Assembly: GCA_963921425.1 (NCBI GenBank)
Contig: OY992834.1
Coordinates: 1,860,001 to 1,924,000, forward strand
DNA length: 64,000 bases
Direction: 5' to 3'
DNA from: Dryas octopetala
Lineage: Eukaryota > Streptophyta > Magnoliopsida > Rosales > Rosaceae
Within the stretch, counting starts at the first letter, position 1. Each line of letters opens with the position of its first letter. The translations under genes and the position numbers were made by a program. The notes beneath the pieces are model-generated. The model did no database searches. It was given only the letters and a program-made list of their open reading frames with translations, and was not told the DNA's origin. Below are positions 39,938 to 52,858 of this stretch, piece by piece.

Positions 39938-42036
39938 GGCGCCGTTTGGTACTCTATTTAAAACCAGTTTTTTGTTTTTAAAATCCCAAAATCATTTTTA
40001 AGTTTAGAAAATGCGTTTGGTAGCCAATTTTGAAAAATGAATATTTAAAAAAAATTCAAAAACCGGGCATTTTATAAAAACGACTGAACATCGTTTTTTC
40101 CGTTTTTTTCTCACGTAACCTTTGCCTCGACCCGTTCTCTCTCCCCTCGACCTACCCTCTTCGGCATCAACCCAATCGCTCTCTCCAGCCTCAAACATCG
40201 ATGTTTGGTTACTAAGAAAATCAAAATCGTTTGGTTACCTCCTTCTCTATGGTTGCAGTCTCTTCCAATTTCAATATCAAGGTAAATAGATTTTCACCCA
40301 GAGATTGAGTTTTCTTTTGTTTATTGATTTTGGTTTTAATTTTCTGATTTAGGTTTCTTGAGACAATGAATTAGTGGGTTTTTTTATAATTTATTTAATT
40401 TCAGGTTCAATTTATTTGGTTTATATGCGTTTTTTGTATAGTTTCAGGTTCAATTTATTTGGTTTATATAGGTTTTTTGTATAGTTAAATTCTTTGTGAT
40501 AATGAGTTTGCTTTAGTATATGTTCTTAGGCCTCTCTTCAGTTTATCTTCTTAGTCCTTAATTAGTTGTTTCTTGTTCTGATGAGCTTTAATGCAGACTC
40601 ATTGTGAATTTTCACAGAGGTCGTGCCCTGTAGGTTGTATATCCAGAGAATAGTTTTCTGTGTCTTTTCACAGTAGCTTATAATTGAGAATTATAAGCTA
40701 CTAATTTTAAATTGAAAACACACACAATTGTAAGTTATTAGTTTGCTTATTTATAAACCCCTTTGTGATTTTTGTCAATGAGTTAAAATTTATTATGTTT
40801 TCAAGACCATTATGCAATGAGAATTACTGCTTGTCAATCTGCAGGACTCCTCAATCTTTAATTACATCAGCAATCTTTCTCTAATTGAGCTAGTCATGTT
40901 TGTCTTTTGCAACTGAAGAGGTTTGGGCATCCTACATTAAGGTATGCATAAATTACCTTGCACTGTGTTTGCACTTGAGATTGATGTACTTTCATTATAT
41001 GCTTATTTGGTTGTGTGCTGCATTCTATCTGATATGTGCATGGTCTCTCCATTATTGTTGCCATTTTGTTGGTGTGGATGTGTCATGAATCTATGTAAAG
41101 GTTGCATTAGGAGCTAGAGAGTCATTGGTTGTATTCTGAAAACTGTTCTTTGAATATCCTACAAAGGTTGAGCATAATGACTGATGTTGCATTGGCATTG
41201 GAATACCTCCACCATGGTTATTCAATGTCTATTATCCATTGTGATTTGAAGCCAAGCAATATACTACTAGATGATGATATGGTTGTCAAGCTGATATGTT
41301 CGTATCTTGAGCAGCTTGACAACATTAATTATCTAAATTAATTGTCTGGCAATTGATTTGGTCATTATTATCTAAATTATATTTATGTTTGTTATCAAAC
41401 TTTTTTTTTAACACATGTTTATATATAACTAGCTTATTTGTGTGTGTTTATAGGATGGAGTGATGAGCCTAACTGAGATTGACAATGATGATTCAAGTTC
41501 TGAAAGTAATTCATCCACTGATTTAGAGGATTCACTTGAAGAGTTGCTCGTAATTACAAATCTACGTGAACATCACTCATGTTTATTATTTTCTTAGCTT
41601 GGATGTTTGAATGATTCTTGAATTTGTGTTAATTTGAAGTAAACTTTGTATTATTTTGAATGATTCTTGAATTTGTGCTATGAAATTTTGTTATCGGTCT
41701 TTGGTTACGGTCTTTGTGTATAGAGTCTCAAGTCCTGGGTCTCGAGTCCAAGATCCCGGGCCCCGGTTTTCGGATATTAGGTCTCGAGGGTTGTGTATTG
41801 AGTCTTGAGTTCAAACTCTAAGTCTAAATCCTTATACAAATATATTGAAAAAAATATATATATTTTAAAAAATATCAACCAAACAAGTTTTCAAAAATTT
41901 TAAAATTTAAAAACAATTTTTAAGTTTCATACCAAACAAGTTTTCAAATTTTAAAAACTGAAATTAAAATCTCACATTTTAAAAATGGATCCATGTTTTT
42001 GAATTTTTTTTTTTGAATTGGATACCAAACAGGGCC
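39938..42036. mobile_element. 2.1-kb non-autonomous Tourist/PIF-Harbinger-like element with captured gene fragment
   Basis: The left end is GGCGCCGTTTGGTACTC; the reverse complement of the right end is GGCCCTGTTTGGTATCC. TTA flanks both sides (39935-39937 and 42037-42039), the PIF/Harbinger target duplication. The sub-terminal 100-150 bp are AT-rich and loosely inverted (TTTTTAAGTTTAGAAAATG / TTTTTAAGTTTCATACC). No transposase is readable. Inside are a CTCTCTCC-type leader-like patch (40130-40190), a receptor-kinase fragment (41105-41290), and an acidic open stretch DDSSSESNSSTDLEDSLEELL at about 41486-41548. Confidence 0.75.
41105..41290 (+). pseudogene. LRR receptor-kinase (subfamily XII-like) gene fragment
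   Basis: The translated stretch WLYSENCSLNILQRLSIM, then ALEYLHHGYSMSIIHCDLKP and SNILLDDDMV, is kinase subdomains VIa-VIb of the EFR/Xa21-type (non-RD, HCD) LRR kinases. It stops before the expected DFG motif, and the sequence then departs from the family. No glycine loop, Lys or LRRs occur nearby. It lies wholly inside the transposon at 39938-42036, so it was most likely captured. Confidence 0.85.
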
Positions 42037-42039
42037 TTA

Positions 42040-42360
42040 GGCTCCGTTTGATATTCTACTCAAATTTTCTTTTTCAAAAATTAAGATTTTTTTTTTAAAT
42101 GTGAGTTTTTAAAATTTAAAAACGTATTTGGTATGAAATTTGAAAATAATTTTTAAATTTAAAAAATGATGACAACTAATAAAAAAAGAAGTGTAAAAAA
42201 AAAAATGATATTTTATCATTTTTAAAAAGAGACATGTTTTTTAATTTTTTTCTAAAAACTGTTTTTGAAAATGGTCTACCAAACACATTTTCTTAACTAA
42301 AACTTGTTTTTTATTTTTAAAAACAAAAAATAATTTTTTAATAGAATACCAAACATGCCC
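42040..42360. mobile_element. Tourist-like MITE, 321 bp, abutting the 2.1-kb element
   Basis: The left end is GGCTCCGTTTGATATTCTA; the reverse complement of the right end is GGGCATGTTTGGTATTCTA (15 of 19 match). TTA flanks on both sides (42037-42039, shared with the neighbour, and 42361-42363). AT-rich, non-coding, similar in sub-terminal texture to the adjacent element. Confidence 0.85.
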
Positions 42361-42363
42361 TTA

Positions 42364-45300
42364 TATGAAAGCAAATACTTGACACATGATTAATATTTCA
42401 AACATTTTAGTCTATCTAAATATCTATGCATTATCCGCCACTTAATATATTCAATTTGACTTTAAAATTTTTTATTTTTACAAATTGATTGCGTTGAATG
42501 ATTGGTGCAGGTTTTACACTTTTACATAAGCATCTAGGTAAAGTAAAATGTTCGAAATGCCACTCATGAGCAAAACACGTCGAATTTTCTATCATCAAGT
42601 ACAATTTAAATTTAATTACTATTGTATTTAAACTATAAGATTAAAATTGTCAAAATTAAAATTAAATGAATATGACTAAAGTGAATTTCGTCCATATTGA
42701 TTTTGTGATGGAGTCAAGGAAGTGGGCAACTAGGCCCGTTTCTTAATGAACTAACAGTTCTAGGAAATCAGTTACTTGAGGCCCATTAATAATGCTGGAG
42801 TGGGAAAAGATGGTGGTTTCATCAGGATAGGTAGATTTGGATCTATTTTAAAGAGAGAGGCCCATGAAAAAACTTGTTGGGATAAGGCCACTATAGGTAA
42901 TGTGAAATGTTTCTATAAGAACTCACTAAAAAATCCCTAAAATAATGCCGAACAACTATATTTTTAATTAAAAATACTAACATCTTACCAAAAAATAAAA
43001 AACAAAAGGGGTTTGACTTAAGGGCCACGCAGGTCCCTCTTTTTTTTCAGTGAGATGGGCATTCAACCTCACTTTTGGGTGACATAATTGTGATAATTCA
43101 ACCCATCAAATCCAACTTTCTTAGACTCAATTTTGTTGCTCTGTGCTTCCCAATTGACATGCAGCAGCTGGCTTTGCACTACGGATTATAATGGTTGCAT
43201 TCTCCGACCTTAGAATATGTAATTTCAGAATACGAATTCTCTGTGATACAATTATGAGAGTTCACATTTTCTTTTCCAAAATATAGAATCTCTATTATTA
43301 TTCGTAGTTTTTTTTTTTTTTGGCAGGAACGTGTATCTCATGCAATTGTTGTACAAAAACGAATCTTTGAGTCTTTGAGAAGAACACCATAAATTCTTTT
43401 CTTTCTGTTGATGACCTCATTGAATATGGTAATTGAATGCTAGCACAGCACTCCTCTAATGTCATTATTCTTTCATGAATGTGATTTGTTGTTGTTTTTC
43501 TAACGTTAGGGCAGTTGTGCGAGGTGAATATATATTTATGAGTATTTTCACTCAATCGCCAGGTCGCCAGCAATAACTGTTCACTGTCTGCCATGACTGA
43601 ATCATGATGGTAAAACTCAAATCTCTAGTGTATAGCATGCATGAATGCATCATGCATCCATATATTTTGTACTCCCTAATACTTAATTGAAAGCATTTAT
43701 GATTTTTTGCCAAATATAGATAGGACATAGCACAATTTATCAATTCGTCCCGCTTTCTACAAGTGTGTATTTAATGATGGACGTCTTATAATGACTGACC
43801 ATGCCAAACATATTGTCAACAATAAAAACCAATGAGACTCCGAGAGAGTTGTAATTCTGCATTTCAATTTCAGTTTACACTTTGCAATCTATTTGGCTGG
43901 TGGGTACCACTGTAAATTTACAACACATTGCACAACAAAATCCATATGGAGATCGATTTAACACATTCATCCAAAAATATGAAATTTGGAGATTTTTGGA
44001 AGCATTGTTATTCTTGCAGAAAACACAGCCATATGGCCCCATGTGGTTAACTTTTTGGAGGCCTTGTTAAATTGAAAGATCGATGATTGGCTGGGATATG
44101 GCCCATTCAAACAAATTTTAAAAGTTTTTTATTTATTTATATATTAGAGGATTTTAATTTATAACCTTTTCTAACATTTAGATGAAAAATATGACCAAAT
44201 TAATAACACATTGGTATTTTAAGTATAATTCTAAAAATCAGCAATCCACTAGAAAAATATTTAGTGCATTTCTTTTTTTATTTATTTATTCATAAATTGA
44301 ACTTAAGTGCATGAGAACAAATTCTACGGCCCTTCTAATTGAGATATTTTAACAACTACATTCCATTTTCAAATATGAGCCCCTTCAATATATACAAAGA
44401 GAAGTATTGAAATAAATCCGGAAAGGGCAAATATACCCCACCACAATATCTCTCAAGCACATTGAGAAAATTACTTGTCGAGACTACCTTTTCAAGCTCT
44501 ACTAGTCTAGTTGTTTAAGTACCCTACACATGTAACACCATTCAATCATCAAGCTATAACTTAATATTCAGTATATAAAATGGTTGATTTTAAGAATTTA
44601 TTAAAGAATACACCATGAAAGCCTAATTTTTCATGAAAACCTACTTTAGAAACACTGAAATGGCGTGCCAAAAAGAAAATTATAATTAATTAGGGAACAA
44701 TAAACCATTTTCTTATTAGACAATAATTATAGCCGTTATATGCTAATTATAATAGCCAAGATCCTTATCTCATCCTTTGCATTATTGTGTACACAATTCG
44801 TATGGTATGTGCATCAAATCAAATACAAGAAATTATAACAAATTTACACAGATTAGGAATTGACCAAGGATTTAAATGAAGCAGCATTCATAAATTTCAT
44901 TGAGATTTTTATACTATGAACAAACACACTTAACATAGTTTACAATGTAAGTAAGCTATAAGCATTGGATTTTACAAAAAAAAAAAAGAGCTGTAAGCAT
45001 TGCATTATTTGCATAGCGGTGAACAACGCACATACAGCACTATCATCGCCAAATGTCCCTTCAGCCCTTCAAGAGATCCAATCCGATTTCGACACATCTG
45101 TAAGCAAATAACTAAAATTGCCTAACAAAACTAAAAATAAATCCGAAAAAATCAGAAAATAAAAAAGTATAGATATAAGTGGAGCCCTCCATGGTTGGTA
45201 ATGCCGGAAGAGACTAACCACATACACAAGGTCAGCAACATACACAATTCACACACACGCCCAAACCCAAACACAAACAAGATTCATAAATGCAGTGACA

Positions 45301-45501
45301 CAAGAATTCTGTGGCAACCCAAACACTCATTTTTATTGTTTTCGTTTGGTGGGCCTTTTCTCCTCTTAGCTTTCCCCCTTTCCATTTTCTCAGGAAAGCG
45401 TTGCTAATAACAACAATAATAGTATTTTAACAATTAATAAGACCAATAATAATATTAGAGAGAAAATTAAAAAAAAAAAACGACAGAGAAAATGAGTGAA
45501 G
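42364..45501. other. gene-poor interval before SCL8
   Basis: About 3.1 kb of AT-rich DNA. The short frame on the minus strand at 43298-43594 has no family similarity. The last few hundred bases before 45502 are probably the SCL8 3' UTR. Confidence 0.5.
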
Positions 45502-47439
45502 TTAACGCCAAGCGGATGCGACGGTGAGAGTGCGGCTTATCCAACCAAAGCAAACCCCTCCATTCTCTTCTTTAACCGTGAATCCCGGGGGGACTCGATT
45601 TCCAGAACTGAGTCGCTGAAGCTGCTTCAGCGACTCGGCCACGTTTGGGCCCATCGGCCTTAACACGAACCCAGCCATGCCCATGCGGGCCCGCCACTTT
45701 CCAAACACTTCACATCTTTCAACACGGTCCCTCCCTTCGCAAGCAACCGAGTTCGACAGTTTCCGACTCAGCGCCTCCTCCGCCTTGACTCGGTCCGAGC
45801 TGTCCCTCGGCACCGTCGACTCAAATGATTCCAACAAGGCACCGTAATACGCGCACGTCTCGTTCACGCGCGCCATGAAGGGAGCGGTATTGGTGTTCAG
45901 TTCCTGCTCAACCAAAGTAACCACGCGCGGCGCCAACCCCTTCACGCGCCGCAGAAGCTCGTCTCGGGGGTTCTCCGTGGACACGCTCTCGTCTGGCATA
46001 CTGTACAATTTGAAAGCGAAATTCACGGCGATCGGCTCGTCCGGTTCGCAACCCAGAGAGTCACGGTTCAACTCGCTAAGTTTTTGACTCACAACAACAT
46101 TGAATTCCAGACAAACACCGACTTGTTCAGCGACCTGACTCAGATTCTGGCGGACCATTTTCAACCTCTCCTCGCCACCGTTATCTGCGACGGTTGTGAT
46201 CTTCACCACGGCGGGCTTACCATTCTGACGTGCGGAGAGCGCTTGGAGAAGGTGGATGTACTGACCGCCCTGCCCAATATCGAAGTCAATCACATGAACC
46301 TTATTGGTCGTTGATTGGTTCGTTAATGTCGCTTCAAGAATTGCGAGGTTAGCTGCCATGAAACCGAGCCTGAAACAAGGTGACAAGTCGTAGAGTGACT
46401 GAGTCGACCCGGCGTGTTCCTGGGTAAAGAGCTCCGCCACTGGGGGCGGGTTATCAACCGGGTTGACCCGGGACTTCAAAGCGGAGGCCATGAAATCCAG
46501 GACCTTCTGCTCGGAATTGGGTCTGGGGTTGGCGACCTGGGACAGGCGCGTGAGGATCTCAGCTGCCGCCTCAGATTTCCCTTCGGAAATTGCCGACGCG
46601 GCCTCCAATAGCGACTGCTTCGAGCACGTTGTGGAAGCCGGAGAGGCCACCGAGGATGACGAAGACGACGACGAAGTGGGCGAGGGCGAAAGCGAAACGG
46701 GTTTCTGGGTCTGATTCGGACTGATCAGGTTCTGTATGGTCTCGGACCACTCGCTGTGAGTCTTGTTAGTAATGACCGAAACGGCGTCGCCTTCGTCCTC
46801 CTCATCGTTATCATCGAGGAGCTGTTTCTCCAACTCTTGTAGCCTGTGGTTAATCATCTTCTTCTCGGAATCCATAGCCGAAACCCGATTTTGAACCGGG
46901 TTGATGTTGTTGATGTAGGATATGGCCGGAATCGTCGGGTTAATGGGCTGAGGACGCAGTTGCTGAAGAAGAGGCAAGCCGAAGCGTTGCGATAACAGCG
47001 AGGAGGCGGACGAAGACGACGATGTCTCTGAGCCTGTAATTGTTGATGAAACGGAGGAGAAGTCAATCGGGGACAGAGGCGATATTGGAGAGGAGTGTTG
47101 GAAAGTTCTGGGCTTGAGTGAGCGTAAAATGAGATTCTGGTTATAGTGGTGGTGGTGCTGCTGCTGCTGCTGATGGGCTTGGTACTCGGCGAGAGTGCGT
47201 TTTCCGATGAGAGTGGTTGGGGTTTGGGCCTGGGCCTGGGCCTGGTGGGCTTGGCGATGAGCGATCTGAGAGGTGGTGGTGGGGTCGAGGAAGAGCCCTG
47301 GGAGCTGGGATCGGTGGTAGGGAGGCTGAGACGGGTGGTGGTTGAGGTTGTTCATCGTGGCGGCGATGGATCGCCTGCCGCCAGTGTAGAAATCCGGTAG
47401 ACCGCCACCACCTCCTCCGCCTGAGAACCCTGATTGCAT
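45502..47439 (-). CDS. SCL8: GRAS-domain transcription regulator, SCARECROW-LIKE 8
   Basis: Intronless, 645 codons (Arabidopsis SCL8 has about 640). The variable N-terminus begins [21 protein letters not shown] and contains Gln/His and Ser homopolymers, as is usual for GRAS proteins. A short helical segment ([15 protein letters not shown]) with an acidic run precedes the GRAS domain, which fills roughly residues 270-645. It has LHRI ([23 protein letters not shown]), the VHIID motif as VHVID at 381-385, the PFYRE/RVER regions ([16 protein letters not shown]), and the SAW end ([15 protein letters not shown]). Intact and likely functional as a nuclear co-regulator. Arabidopsis SCL8 (At5g52510) sits beside OVA6, matching the neighbour here. 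Confidence 0.95.
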   Translation of the reverse strand: MQSGFSGGGGGGGLPDFYTGGRRSIAATMNNLNHHPSQPPYHRSQLPGLFLDPTTTSQIAHRQAHQAQAQAQTPTTLIGKRTLAEYQAHQQQQQHHHHYNQNLILRSLKPRTFQHSSPISPLSPIDFSSVSSTITGSETSSSSSASSLLSQRFGLPLLQQLRPQPINPTIPAISYINNINPVQNRVSAMDSEKKMINHRLQELEKQLLDDNDEEDEGDAVSVITNKTHSEWSETIQNLISPNQTQKPVSLSPSPTSSSSSSSSVASPASTTCSKQSLLEAASAISEGKSEAAAEILTRLSQVANPRPNSEQKVLDFMASALKSRVNPVDNPPPVAELFTQEHAGSTQSLYDLSPCFRLGFMAANLAILEATLTNQSTTNKVHVIDFDIGQGGQYIHLLQALSARQNGKPAVVKITTVADNGGEERLKMVRQNLSQVAEQVGVCLEFNVVVSQKLSELNRDSLGCEPDEPIAVNFAFKLYSMPDESVSTENPRDELLRRVKGLAPRVVTLVEQELNTNTAPFMARVNETCAYYGALLESFESTVPRDSSDRVKAEEALSRKLSNSVACEGRDRVERCEVFGKWRARMGMAGFVLRPMGPNVAESLKQLQRLSSGNRVPPGFTVKEENGGVCFGWISRTLTVASAWR

Positions 47440-48442
47440 TTTGGGGAGGGTTTCACTCTTTTTCTCTCTCTCCTGTGTTTTCAGAGAAAGAGAAGAAGGT
47501 GAAAAGGGGACTAAAAGAGGTGGGTTTTGAAGAAACGCATGGGATTTGATTGGATTGCAATAGAAATTGTAATTGTAATGAAATGAATATAAGTGAGGCA
47601 GATTCCAATTTTTTTATTTAGCGCTTTGCTCTCTCCCTCTCTGGTTTTTGGTTTTTGGGTGTCTGTTTTTTTTGTTTTTAAATCTGAAATTCTTCGATGA
47701 ATCTACGCGAGTATGTACGCCATCACATCACCACCGTTTGATTTTATCTTGCTCTGTATTTATGACTACCCAACGGTGAATGATTCATGTAGATATACTT
47801 TTTAACCACACCTCATACACTCTCCTTTTCAATTTAGAATGAATGGGTCGTCACGGAATTTTATCGCGCGTAATTACACTGACCAATCAAAATACTTCGG
47901 TGTGTACACACGCGCTATCTGGGAATGTGGGATGAGTTTTCGGTTGAGTGAATGAGATGATCTTTATTCGGCTGTGATCATGTGACAGGACGGTTACGAA
48001 CGATTTCAAAAGGCCATGGACAAAGGCCCCGGAATGCAATCCAGAACACCACGAAAGCGACGCCTCAACCACGTGTTGCGAATGGGAATAAGGCTTGAGA
48101 CAACATTGGGTGACGGCTCCGTCACTGTAAAACCTTCCTTTGCTAGTTCGCGGATTCGAAATTCTAGTAGCTGGTTTGTCCTAACGGACGATTCCCGGTT
48201 GACTCTTGGCGGTTACTGACACGAGCCGGTTGCAGGGCTTTACGTATGAATACAGAGTTAACCTGAAACTTGTCTACGTCGCCAAGCCCCAACCATTGGA
48301 ATAATTTGCTCCGACATTATTAAATTTAACGAAAAATATTAAAATAAAATGATTATTTCAGTCATTTCTAAGAAAATACTTCTCTCTCTAACTCCAAACC
48401 TTTCAACTCCCAACAGGTACATGGTAATAATAAGAGGCTTAA
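47440..48442. other. SCL8 leader and promoter
   Basis: CT-rich leader after 47440 (minus-strand transcript), then promoter DNA. A perfect G-box CACGTG lies at 48070-48075. Open frames of 60-70 codons here have no recognisable content. Confidence 0.5.
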
Positions 48443-48827
48443 GGGACACTTTGGTATTGTTATAAGAAAAGATAAATGTGAAGTAAAATATATGTAAAAT
48501 AAAGTTATTTGTAAAGTATATAGTTGAATGTTTGGTAAACTATATTTTTAAAAGTGTTGTGAGTGCAAAAAATAGTATCAAAGTGTTTGGTAAATGTTTA
48601 TATAAAAGTATTGTGGCTGTGTATAATTACTAAAAATTGTTGCTGCAATTCACAGCAGTTTTCAAAAGTATATAGAAACCTGCTTTTTGTTTTTGCTGTG
48701 AAAAGTTGAGAATTGTGATAAAAAACAGTTTTTTATTTTTCTACCAAACACCAAAACTGCTGTAGATGATTAAGAATTATTATCCACAACAGCTTTTGAA
48801 TCATCCACCGCAATCTTAAACGGGGCC
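48443..48827. mobile_element. Tourist-like MITE, 385 bp
   Basis: The left end is GGGACACTTTGGTATTGT; the reverse complement of the right end is GGCCCCGTTTAAGATTGC. TAA flanks both sides (48440-48442 and 48828-48830). Inner repeats of GTATATAG/TGTTTGGTAAA and CAGCAGTTTT type. No coding capacity. Ends are more diverged than those of the 18.6-kb element. Confidence 0.75.
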
Positions 48828-48830
48828 TAA

Positions 48831-49195
48831 AAATATAATTAAGTTTATGAATAAAATTGTTTTAGGAGTAATTTGATTGTTATTTTCGGATAAAATATAA
48901 TTTTTCAAAAAATTAAGCTTAATTTGAGTTTATATATAACTTTTGTTACAAACTTACAACTTACTTAATCCTATGTTGCTTCAGATTAAAAGTGAAAATA
49001 ATTTGGTTGGTCTATTAATCTAATCTAATTGCCGCAACTTTTTTTACCTGATGGGATCATAGTTTATGTTTTACCCAAATTGGTCAATTAGATCTAGTTG
49101 TTTAGGCAGACGAGGTTTTCGGGTCCCACCATCTTCATGGGTTGGCCAGTTTTTGCAATTTAACTTCTTTTTGGTACACCTTTTTTAATTTACAG
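48831..49195. other. short AT-rich spacer
   Basis: No gene, repeat or structure recognised. Confidence 0.5.
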
Positions 49196-49935
49196 CTTAA
49201 TGACGTTGATTTTTTTTTTTAAGAATAAAGCATATCATTGTATTAAAACAAAACAAAAAAAAAAAAAGAATACAAAATATGAGCCCAAAAGGTTACAAGA
49301 AAACAAAAACCCACAAAAGTGGAGCAGAAAAGCCCACAAAAATTCGAAGATCTCATAACATCGGCATCGAGCAGATATTATAGCCATCAAACGGAGCCAA
49401 AGAGGCACTGTAGGAATTAGCGAACTAGTCGCGTTTGGTTTCACGATCCTACCAACATCTCCAAGTCGAGGCTGACAATAGCGCAAAGTGGCGAATGTGG
49501 CAATAGTAATCGGTACCGGCGAAAATAGTGACTCCCTAACACCTTGTAATGAGCGCCAAAGAAAACATCAAAACACAAAACAAACCAAAACAAACAAAAT
49601 CTGAAAAACTCTCACGAAGAGAGGTGGAGAAACTCTCACAATGAGAGATGAAAACGCTCTCACTTATTGGGATGAGAGTATCCCAAATGACAAAAAGAAA
49701 TACACAGAAAAAGAAAAAGAAAAAGAAAAACAAATGAGAGAGGGGCGAGGGGAGGAGCTGTGAGAACACAAGGGTCGCCCCTTCCCCATGAAGAGGTTGA
49801 AGAGAGAAGAGAGTTTTTTCTTTTGGATGGTGACTAGGGTTTTTCTTACGAGAAGGTTTCTCTACTTAATAGAGTTTTTTTTTTTCTCTACTTGACAAAT
49901 TCACTAACTGACACCCAATTACTTAATGACGTTGA
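49196..49935 (-). mobile_element. LINE-like non-LTR retroposon (712 bp) with 14-bp target duplication
   Basis: The insertion (49210-49921) lies between perfect copies of CTTAATGACGTTGA (49196-49209 and 49922-49935). In minus orientation it ends in a poly-A tail next to the left copy, preceded by TACAATGATATGC and a T-rich stretch, like the 3' end of plant L1-type elements. The 5' part has a CT-rich leader and an ATGGGGAAGGGG start. No reverse transcriptase is present, so it is an internally deleted LINE or a long SINE-like derivative. The perfect duplication shows that insertion is fairly recent. Confidence 0.85.
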
Positions 49936-52858
49936 ATAGAACCTATAATAATACAATTAGAAATTTGCTGAATAAATATCCATTGCATGTGTGTGATGGG
50001 CATATGATAATCCTAAAATTATACATCTTTCTATAGCAATCAATATATCAAAGATAATTACCATTGCCTTTTTGAAACAATTATTGTTTAACGTACGTAA
50101 ATTGATTAACTAAGTTTGAAACCTAAGAGGATCAATAGTAGAGTAATGTTGTATGTATCATTATTATCTTAATTTTGAGATATGATATCTCACATGTTAT
50201 GTCTCACAAGGCATCGTGTTATTATATGTAATATTTACGTATAAATAATTACCGAACAAAACACATTACACATTATAAAAATAATGACATTTGTAGTGTG
50301 ATATAGCATTTTGTAACAAAATTAGACGTTATCTCTTTTTAAATAATACCAAAAGGATTATCTCACGCGATTTGTGTGTAAAAAAAATATGGACACTTTC
50401 TGAATGGTTCACATGCAAAGTTGTGTATGCCTACACAGTATTGCTTGAAGAATAATTATTTGGGTCACAAATTATAATTCTACATGAAATAGGATTGAAG
50501 ACTTGGTCGAATCAAGGTTAACAAATGTAAAATTAGGGTAATTGGACATATTTAAAAAGTTTGATATCTTATATTATCATATTTTAATTTTACTTTTTAA
50601 AAAATCTTATTTTTAATTTAATAGGCAATAGGCAAAATAACTATTATACTTATATAATATATGCTACACCCGACTACAAATCTAATTTCTTTAACATGAA
50701 GATATTGCTACTTTCATCTCATGATTATCTCTCAAGTCTCAAACCCACCAACTTTCCTCCCCCGAAAAAAGAAAAAAGAAAAAAGAAGCGTTTATATTGT
50801 TATTTGGATACGGCGAAAACGAACACGGAATGAATGTCTATAAAGATGGAAAATATTATTTTCATTCTAATGTCCATATTTATTGTGTAACTGACAGCAG
50901 TGGATTTTAGTGGAAAGATTAAAGGGGAAGACACTCACCATAACTCATAAGTTGTCATTCTTGGTACCCAATCTTAGGTACATGTACATCCATTAAAACA
51001 TTTCTAGTGGTTGCAACATAGTCAGGTTTTCACTACTACATATAGTAAATACCCACCACAATTACTATTTATTATTATTATTATTATTTTTGGCCCGACC
51101 ACCAGAGTATATTATTCAAGCAAATAATACAACGTACCCCAATTTAATTCTTGACTGCAGCTTATTGCCTTTTTCTTTTCGCTTTTTCATTTTTTGGTGG
51201 GAGGATAATTATTGGCATTGTATTAGAGATTAAATTTAAAAATTCATCTTATTCTCAGAGGAAAAAATAATTGACACATAACTTTTCCCCCCCAAATTTT
51301 TGTACTAATATGGTTTTAATCAAATAGTTCTCAACTGAGCTAACATAGGATGCTGAAAAATTTTGGTGGTAGAAGGTCCACATTTAATTTAAATTTTAGT
51401 TGGTGGAACTGTGGAAGTGTGGAACCTCCAGCCCATTTCGCCAAAAGCATGAACTTCCACGAACATTTATTTTTTTAATTTTTGTATGAGAATGCTAAAG
51501 CCTTCAATTCTCGCCCACCCAAAAGAGAGAGAGAGAAAAAAAAAAAAAAACAACATCGACGTGTTGGTCATAGACTCATAAAAGAATCTATATTTATTGC
51601 CTATACTGTGTTAATTTGGCTTAAATACTAAGCTATTAGCCTATTACAATATATATTTGGAGCATCTCTGCATTAAAGAACTAATCACACACTTTGATCC
51701 GAAATTAATTATACTTTGTTTGATTCTTTTGTTTAGTTGGTCATGTTTATTTGAATTCCCTAACCACACAAGCCGTTGGATAAAGTCTTAGAATGAAAGT
51801 ATTTGACCACTAATCCATCCATTCATCCAGGTCACTTTACCACCTTTTCAACCTCCAAAACGCTTGTCCAATTACCAATTATATTATCGAGAAAGCAATC
51901 TTCGAGAAAGCAATCTGCAAAAGTGATCCTTCAAACTCAGAAGAGGTAAGAGTTGGGTCGACTATTGTTTCAACAATTAGCAGTCCATAGTAAAATAATA
52001 ATAATAAGCATCTTCATTGATTTCATCCCTTATTAGCCAATATAAAAATTATTTTAGAATGTCCCATTTTTTATATAGAAAATTAAAATTAAATATCAAA
52101 TATCAATAATTTTTTAGTAAAGTATTAAGATACTAATTTTTTTAAGTTTAGGTACTAACCTAGAGTAAGACATTTTGAATTAGGTCACAAATCAGTTTGT
52201 TATACAGTTGTGACTGTCAAACAGTTACAGTTGTAATTGTCGAACAGTTACAGTTTGAGGGTTTCATACTTTTGATTTAGATTTGGGGGATGAAATCCTA
52301 TAACTCAAAAACTTAACATTAAAGTTTAAGCCTTGCAAATATTGAAAAAACAGCAAATCAATAAAAATGTTATAACTGTTTGACAGTCATATCTCGATAT
52401 AACCATGTTTTTTTAAAGTTGGTACTTAAACTGAAATTTAGTACCTAAAGTGAAATGACTTATATATTTTGATAGTTAAAATGAAAAAACATTACAATTT
52501 GATACCTAAAGTCAATGAACCTTTTTTATATTCTAATTTTCTCTACGATGCTGTCACATAACTTGAGTGGTAAAGTTTGTAGATCAAATATAATTATCTT
52601 AAATTCAGAAATAATTATTCATAATTGGGTATATGTATATTAAGTGAAAGCTCTCCCAAAATTGCACCCAAGGTTTTTGAAATAGAACCCTACATCTGCT
52701 GCCTTTCCAAAGTAAATTAAAAATCCAAAGTGTTTAACAGTAAACATAAAAATGTACGACATTGTTCTGAAAATAAGGATTATATGAGCATTGAAAATTT
52801 CAAAATAGGATATTATTTTTGAGAAAGCTCATTCCATGTGTGGAATTTGAGAAAAATT
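49936..52858. other. gene-poor AT-rich interval
   Basis: No gene seen. An (ATT)n run lies at about 51067-51088. The stretch 52100-52530 contains GTTTAGGTACTAA / TTAGTACCTAAA motifs in inverted orientation and ACAGTTGTGACTGTC-type repeats, like a diverged relative of the fold-back element at 55597-56747. Confidence 0.5.

Noticed and set aside
41456-41598. Acidic open stretch as a PIF/Harbinger protein exon
   Set aside because: The composition is suggestive but no DDE or Myb motif is visible, so no gene was called.
49235-49769. Phe-rich minus-strand open frames
   Set aside because: They translate T-rich leader and tail parts of the retroposon at 49210-49921 and resemble no protein family.
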